61,725 nt of DNA from DASPHG01 sp035629775 (GTDB lineage Bacteria > Actinomycetota > Thermoleophilia > Solirubrobacterales > Thermoleophilaceae), in NCBI GenBank assembly GCA_035629775.1, contig DASPHG010000029.1:1-61725 (forward strand). Reading direction: 5' to 3'. Position numbers and translations under genes: made by a program. The notes under the pieces are model-generated. The model saw nothing but the letters and a program-made list of their open reading frames with translations, was not told the origin of the DNA and searched no databases. Shown in pieces: positions 57,382 to 61,725 of this stretch. Numbering within the stretch: the first letter of the stretch is position 1; each line of letters begins with the position of its first letter.

Positions 57382-58038
57382 ATGAATCGCATCCGCCGTC
57401 CCAGCCGCTCCGTCGTGGTCCTGATCGTCGTCGTCGTCGCGGCATCGCTGGCCACGGCGGGCGCCGCCACGAAGGTGCTCATCAGCTCGAGCTCCCAGGT
57501 CGAGAACGGCGCTCTCAAGGCGAAGGACCTGTCGAAGAAGGCCCGCCAGAGCCTGAAGGGCAAGCGCGGAAAGCGTGGCCGGGCTGGGGAGGCTGGCGCC
57601 ACCGGAGCGACCGGAGCGACGGGCCCGCGCGGGCCCTCGGATGCGTTCACGGTCCACGAGACCAGCTTCAACACGGACATCTGCCCGCAACCGGGCGGCT
57701 GCACCGCCGACACCGTCCTCACGGGGCTGAACCTGGAGCCCGGCAGCTACGTCATCAACACCGCCGTGACGATCCACCCCATCGGCCTGAACGCCGGCGA
57801 CAAGCGCGCCATCGAATGCGAGCTCGAGAACGGCGGAAGTCCGCTCGAGCGCTCGAACCACAACTACGAGGCGGGCACGACCGCCACGCTCGACGAGACG
57901 ATCCACGTGAACACGGCGATCACGTTGAGCAGCGCCGGCCTGATCCAGATCCGGTGCTCCGTCTCGGCCGGCACGAACTTCCAGGCTTCCGGCCCGCGGA
58001 TGACGGCGATCCAGGTCGCGAGCCTGACCGAGCAGTAG
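57382..58038 (+). CDS. Membrane-anchored protein with short collagen-like stretch
   Basis: This 218-residue protein has an N-terminal hydrophobic anchor or signal (VVVLIVVVVAASLATAG, about 11-27). Residues 60-83 contain eight Gly-X-Y triplets (GKR, GKR, GRA, GEA, GAT, GAT, GAT, GPR). A C-terminal beta domain follows (EPGSYVINTAVTIHP, RAIECELENGG, IRCSVSAGTNFQ). It may form a trimeric stalk and head as in bacterial collagen-like proteins. Similar architecture is frequent in Solirubrobacterales from memory. It converges with ileS, 9 bp apart. Confidence 0.85.
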   Translation: MNRIRRPSRSVVVLIVVVVAASLATAGAATKVLISSSSQVENGALKAKDLSKKARQSLKGKRGKRGRAGEAGATGATGATGPRGPSDAFTVHETSFNTDICPQPGGCTADTVLTGLNLEPGSYVINTAVTIHPIGLNAGDKRAIECELENGGSPLERSNHNYEAGTTATLDETIHVNTAITLSSAGLIQIRCSVSAGTNFQASGPRMTAIQVASLTEQ

Positions 58039-58047
58039 CCCTCCGGG

Positions 58048-61000
58048 CTAAGCCTTTTTCACCTCGATCAGCAGCTCGCGGCCCTCGATGGCCGCGGGCT
58101 CGCCGCCGTCCGCGCCCGCCAGGTCGAGCGAGGTGGCGAGGGTCTCGCCCGTGACGTAGTCCTCGTGCCCGCGCACGGCGTCGAGCAGCTCGGCGTCGCC
58201 GCCCAGCCGTAGCGCGATGCGATCCTCCACGTTCAGGCCCGCGCTCTTGCGCGCGGCCTGGACCGCGTGGACCACCTCCCGCGCGAGCCCTTCGCGGCGC
58301 AGCTCGTCGGTCAGGTCGAGGTTGAGCGCCACGGCGTGCGTGCCGGCTCGCTCCACCTGGTAGCCCTCGAGCGGCTGGAGCACCATCTGCACGTCGTCGG
58401 CGCGGAGCTCGTGCTCCTCGCCCTCGACCGAGATCCCGACGGCGCCCCCGTCGCGCAGCACCTCCGCGGCGCGCGCGGGATCGACCGCGGCCACGGCGGC
58501 GGCCACGTGCGGCATCCGCTTGCCGAATCGCGGGCCGAGCGCGCGGTAGTTCGGCTTGAGCTCCCAGCGCCCCAGCTCGTCGGCCTCCTCGACGAAGCGC
58601 AGCTCCTTCACGTTCAGCTCCTCGCGCACCAGGTCCGCGAAGCGCTCGATCGCGGCCCGCTCGGGCGCGGCAGCCACGATCACGGCCTCCCCCAGCGGCT
58701 GGCGCACCTTGATCTTCCCGTGTGCGCGCGCAGCGCGGCCCAGTTCGACCGCGTCGCGCGCGACCTGCATCTGCCATTCGAGCTCCGCGTCGCGCGCGCC
58801 GGCTTCCGGGAAGTCGCACAGGTGCACGGACGGCTCGGTCCCGTCGAGGTTGTCGTAGAGCTCGTCGGCGATGAACGGCGTGAGCGGTGCGAGCAGCTTG
58901 GCGACGGTGACGAGGCACTCGCGGAGCGTCCAGAACGCCGCCGGGTCGCCGTCCCAGAACCGCCGCCGCGAGCGGCGCACGTACCAATTCGACAGGTCGT
59001 CCACGAACGTGGCGATCGCCCGGCCGGCGAAGGTGGTGTCGTAGTCCTCCATCCGCTCGGTCACGGTCGCGGTGGTGGTGTGGAGGCGGGAGAGCACCCA
59101 CCGGTCGAGCTCGGTCACGCTCGCGCCGTGGGGCTCGACGTCGTTCACGTTGGCGTACAGCACATAGAACCCGTAGGTGTTCCAGAGCTGCCGCATGAAC
59201 AGGCGAACCGACTCGCCGACGGTGTCCAGCGAAAAGCGGTAGCCGTCCCAGGGCTGCTTCGACGTGAAGTAGTACCAGCGGAAGGCGTCCGCTCCGTGGA
59301 GGTTCAGGACCTCCCACGGGTCGACGATGTTGCCACGCGACTTCGACATCTTCTGGCCCTCGGGATCGAGGAGCAGGCCGAGGCACAGCACGGTCTCGTA
59401 CGACGACCGGCCGAAGAGCATCGTCGAGATGGCGAGCAGTGAGTAGAACCAGCCCCGCGTCTGGTCGAGGCCCTCGCAGATGTAATCGGCCGGAAAGCGC
59501 CGCTCGAAGGTGTCGCCGTTCTCGTACGGGGCGTGCCACTGCGCGAACGGCATGGCCCCCGAGTCCCACCACACGTCGATCAGCTCGGGCACGCGGCGCA
59601 TCTCCGCGCCGCAGTCCGGGCAGGGGAAGGTCACCTCGTCCACGTACGGGCGGTGAAGGTCGTCCGGCGGCTCGGCGCCGAGCTCGCGCAGCTCGGCGCG
59701 CGACCCGACGCAGCGCACGTGCTCGCCGTCCGCCTCGCAGCGCCAGACCGGCAGCGGCGTCCCCCAGTAGCGCTCGCGTGAGAGCGCCCAGTCGACGTTG
59801 TTCTCGAGCCAGTTGCCCATCCGCCCGTGCTTGATGTGGTCCGGGTACCACTTGACGGACTCGTTGGCGGCGAGCAGCTGTTCCTTGACCGCGGTCGTCC
59901 GCACGTACCACGACTGCTTCGCGTAGTAGAGGAGCGGCGTGTCACAGCGCCAGCAGTGCGGGTAGGCGTGCAGGTACTTCTCGGACCGAAACAGCCGGCC
60001 CGACCTCTCGAGCGCCGCGACGATGTCCGGGTCGGCGTCCTTCACGAAGCGGCCGGCGAACGGGCCCATCCGGTCGTCGAACGTGCCGTCCGCGCGCACG
60101 GGGTTCTGCACCGTCAGCCCGTACTGCTTCCCGAGCTGGAAGTCGTCCTCGCCGAAGGCGACCGCCGTGTGGACGATCCCGGTGCCGTCCTCGGTCGTCA
60201 CGAAGTCCGCCGTCAGGACGGTGTGCCCGCGCTCGCCGTAGTCGGAGATGAAGGGGAACGGCGGCTCGTACGCGGTACCCGCGAGTTCCTCGCCGCGCAT
60301 GCGCGCCTCGATCGCGGCGCCCTCGCCGAGGACGCGCTCGGCGAGCGGCGCCGCCACGATGAGGATCTCCGCGCCGACCCGCGCCCGCACGTACTCGACG
60401 TCCGGGTGCACGGCCAGCGCCGCGTTCGAGAGCAGCGTCCACGGAGTCGTGGTCCAGCCGAGCAGCGACACGCCCTCCTCGCCGCTCACCGGGAAGCGGA
60501 CGTAGACCGACGGGTCCTCGACGTCGCGATACCCGCTCGCGACCTCGTGGCTCGAGAGCGCCGTGCCGCAGCGCGGGCAGTACGGCACGACCTTGTGGCC
60601 CTCGTACAGCAGGCCCTTCTCCCAGACCTGCTTCAGCGACCACCAGACCGACTCGATGTAGGAGTTGTCGAGCGTGAAGTAGGCGTCGTCGGTGTCGATC
60701 CAGAACCCGATCCGCTCGGTGAGGCGGTTCCACTCGTCCACGTACTCGAGCACCGACTCGCGGCACTTGGCGTTGAACTCGGCCACCCCGTAGCGCTCGA
60801 TGTCCTCCTTCTCGGTGAACCCCAGCTCCTGCTCGACCTGCAGCTCCACCGGCAGCCCGTGGCAGTCCCAGCCCGCCTTGCGGTGCACCTGCCGGCCGCG
60901 CATGGTCTGGAAGCGCGGGAACACGTCCTTGAACACGCGCGACAGCACGTGGTGGGCGCCCGGGCGGCCGTTGGCGGTGGGCGGGCCCTCATAGAAGACG

Positions 61001-61131
61001 AACGGCTTCGCGCCCTCGCGGCGGCGGACCGACTCGTGGAAGACGTCCCGCTCGCGCCAGCGCTCGAGGATCTCCTCCTCGAGCTTGGGAAAGGACTGCG
61101 CGGCGTCTACGGGGCGGTGCGGCGGGGGCAC
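58048..61131 (-). CDS. ileS: Isoleucyl-tRNA synthetase, type 2 with GAHH signature
   Basis: This 1027-residue class I synthetase charges tRNA-Ile. Its first signature reads EGPPTANGRPGAHHVLSRVF, so the usual HxGH is GAHH. The second signature is MSKSRGN. The editing (CP1) domain contains LGWTTTPWTLLSNAALAVHP. The eukaryote-like type 2 form is indicated by PPTANGRPG and by the C-terminal region (ELRREGLAREVVHAVQAARK and a terminal domain without the zinc-finger tail). An internal CxxC pair (CPRCG, CPDCG) is seen in the insertion. The gene is transcribed toward the collagen-like gene. Confidence 0.96.
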   Translation of the reverse strand: MPPPHRPVDAAQSFPKLEEEILERWRERDVFHESVRRREGAKPFVFYEGPPTANGRPGAHHVLSRVFKDVFPRFQTMRGRQVHRKAGWDCHGLPVELQVEQELGFTEKEDIERYGVAEFNAKCRESVLEYVDEWNRLTERIGFWIDTDDAYFTLDNSYIESVWWSLKQVWEKGLLYEGHKVVPYCPRCGTALSSHEVASGYRDVEDPSVYVRFPVSGEEGVSLLGWTTTPWTLLSNAALAVHPDVEYVRARVGAEILIVAAPLAERVLGEGAAIEARMRGEELAGTAYEPPFPFISDYGERGHTVLTADFVTTEDGTGIVHTAVAFGEDDFQLGKQYGLTVQNPVRADGTFDDRMGPFAGRFVKDADPDIVAALERSGRLFRSEKYLHAYPHCWRCDTPLLYYAKQSWYVRTTAVKEQLLAANESVKWYPDHIKHGRMGNWLENNVDWALSRERYWGTPLPVWRCEADGEHVRCVGSRAELRELGAEPPDDLHRPYVDEVTFPCPDCGAEMRRVPELIDVWWDSGAMPFAQWHAPYENGDTFERRFPADYICEGLDQTRGWFYSLLAISTMLFGRSSYETVLCLGLLLDPEGQKMSKSRGNIVDPWEVLNLHGADAFRWYYFTSKQPWDGYRFSLDTVGESVRLFMRQLWNTYGFYVLYANVNDVEPHGASVTELDRWVLSRLHTTTATVTERMEDYDTTFAGRAIATFVDDLSNWYVRRSRRRFWDGDPAAFWTLRECLVTVAKLLAPLTPFIADELYDNLDGTEPSVHLCDFPEAGARDAELEWQMQVARDAVELGRAARAHGKIKVRQPLGEAVIVAAAPERAAIERFADLVREELNVKELRFVEEADELGRWELKPNYRALGPRFGKRMPHVAAAVAAVDPARAAEVLRDGGAVGISVEGEEHELRADDVQMVLQPLEGYQVERAGTHAVALNLDLTDELRREGLAREVVHAVQAARKSAGLNVEDRIALRLGGDAELLDAVRGHEDYVTGETLATSLDLAGADGGEPAAIEGRELLIEVKKA

Positions 61132-61140
61132 CGCCCGAGG

Positions 61141-61725
61141 TTATTTGCGGGGAGCCCTGAGGACGAAGGTGCGTGTGCTGCGCTTGCCGCCCGCGCTGAC
61201 GGTAGCCCTGACCCGCAGGCGCTTGGAGCGCTTGAGCAGCGCCCGGGCCCTGCTGGACAGGCGGATGCGCACGCGGGCGGTGCCGCCGCTCGAAGCGCGG
61301 AAGCGGCGCGAGCCGAGCTTGGCCGTGCGCGGGCGCGCCCGGCGGGTGAGCCGCACGCGGCGAGCGGTGGCGAAGGAGGCCCGGCCGCTCAGCCCGGGGG
61401 TGGCCCGGAAAGCGAACGTGAACAGCCCGGTCCGGGCGGCCCGCAGGGTGCGGTTGGCCCGCGAGAGGTCGACCAGCAGCGGATCCTCCGGCGGCGAGGC
61501 AGGCTGGGGCGCCGGCGCGGGCTGCGTGGGCTTCTCGGCCGGCGGCGCAGGCGGCGGGGCGGTCGGCGTCACGCAGCGCTCCGGCGAGAGGGCGCCCGTG
61601 CCCCACTGGTTCATGGCCTCGACCCGGTAGCAGAGCGACTGGCCGGCGGTCAGGCCGGTCTCGGCGAGCGAGGTGCCGCCCACCATCCGGTAGGGCATCG
61701 CCGGGTAGCTGCCCGACGCCAGGCG
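61141..61725 (-). CDS. Fibronectin type III-like secreted protein, C-terminal part (runs off the edge)
   Basis: The frame is open to the right edge, giving the last 194 residues. The visible start is the end of a fibronectin type III-like domain (LTAGQSLCYRVEAMNQWGTG, then LSPERCVTP). A Pro/Ala linker and a very Arg-rich beta region follow (RASFATARRVRLTRRARPRT, RVRIRLSSRARALLKRSKRL), ending STRTFVLRAP. Such Arg-rich beta repeats occur in several secreted proteins of this lineage, from memory. The N-terminus and any signal peptide lie outside the window. It precedes ileS on the same strand by 9 bp. Confidence 0.7.
   Translation of the reverse strand, partial: RLASGSYPAMPYRMVGGTSLAETGLTAGQSLCYRVEAMNQWGTGALSPERCVTPTAPPPAPPAEKPTQPAPAPQPASPPEDPLLVDLSRANRTLRAARTGLFTFAFRATPGLSGRASFATARRVRLTRRARPRTAKLGSRRFRASSGGTARVRIRLSSRARALLKRSKRLRVRATVSAGGKRSTRTFVLRAPRK

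Noticed and set aside
1..61725. tRNA, rRNA, CRISPR, insertion sequence, integrase or prophage
   Set aside because: Looked for conserved tRNA arms, regular direct repeats with spacers, transposase motifs and phage genes; none was seen by eye. A covariance-model search would be decisive for small RNAs.

Overview
This 61.7 kb window is very GC-rich chromosomal DNA from an actinomycete. The gene set fits the Thermoleophilia/Solirubrobacterales, although that placement rests on remembered gene content and not on a phylogeny. It is supported by NucS-type mismatch endonuclease, the F420-associated zincin family, PAC2, DUF6458, a small collagen-like surface protein, CIRCE-controlled groESL and frequent GTG/TTG starts with 1-30 bp gene overlaps. 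I see no rRNA, tRNA, CRISPR array, insertion sequence or prophage, and no gene-free stretch longer than 300 bases; the largest gaps are about 170 bp (15663-15831) and 135 bp (43611-43745).

Layout. 1-6.8 kb: a partial SnoaL-like gene, then a large Lhr helicase interrupted by an in-frame TAG, a Nei-type glycosylase, a glycerophosphodiesterase and a secreted protein. 6.8-10.6 kb: ECF sigma factor with a DUF4349 membrane protein, a Crp-like regulator, Pcm, Nudix and ASCH proteins. 10.6-12.7 kb: groES-groEL behind two CIRCE operators. 12.7-16.4 kb: SDR, molybdopterin oxidoreductase, ferredoxin, Mrp ATPase and a small basic protein. 16.4-24.2 kb: SnoaL/zincin pair, a helicase-nuclease with Fe-S cysteines, PAC2, DUF6458, a small secreted protein and a P450.

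24.2-43.6 kb is the envelope and surface region. A dimethylformamidase-like exoprotein is coupled to an O-antigen-ligase-like protein. These converge on an eight-gene minus-strand operon (36606 to 27489). It encodes a GT4 glycosyltransferase, a fused nucleotidyltransferase-like/CDP-alcohol phosphotransferase, a membrane protein, a cytidylyltransferase, a glycerol-1-phosphate dehydrogenase, a second CDP-alcohol phosphotransferase and a TagGH-like ABC exporter. The genes are nearly all overlapping, and together they could make and export a CDP-activated polyol-phosphate glycan. This is my best candidate for an undescribed system. Next come a secreted nuclease/lamin-tail protein, a sulfatase, two sulfotransferases (one a tandem fusion with a degenerate second half) and a GT39-type membrane glycosyltransferase.

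43.6-50.4 kb: NucS, a MOT1-like molybdate transporter, a STAS protein, a TauE/SafE exporter split into two half-genes, trehalose phosphatase, a membrane protein, PolX and polyprenol-phosphate-mannose synthase (a likely donor for GT39). 50.5-58 kb: a 2153-residue secreted repeat protein, thioredoxin and a collagen-like protein. 58-61.7 kb: a type-2 isoleucyl-tRNA synthetase with a GAHH signature, and a partial fibronectin-type secreted protein running off the right edge.
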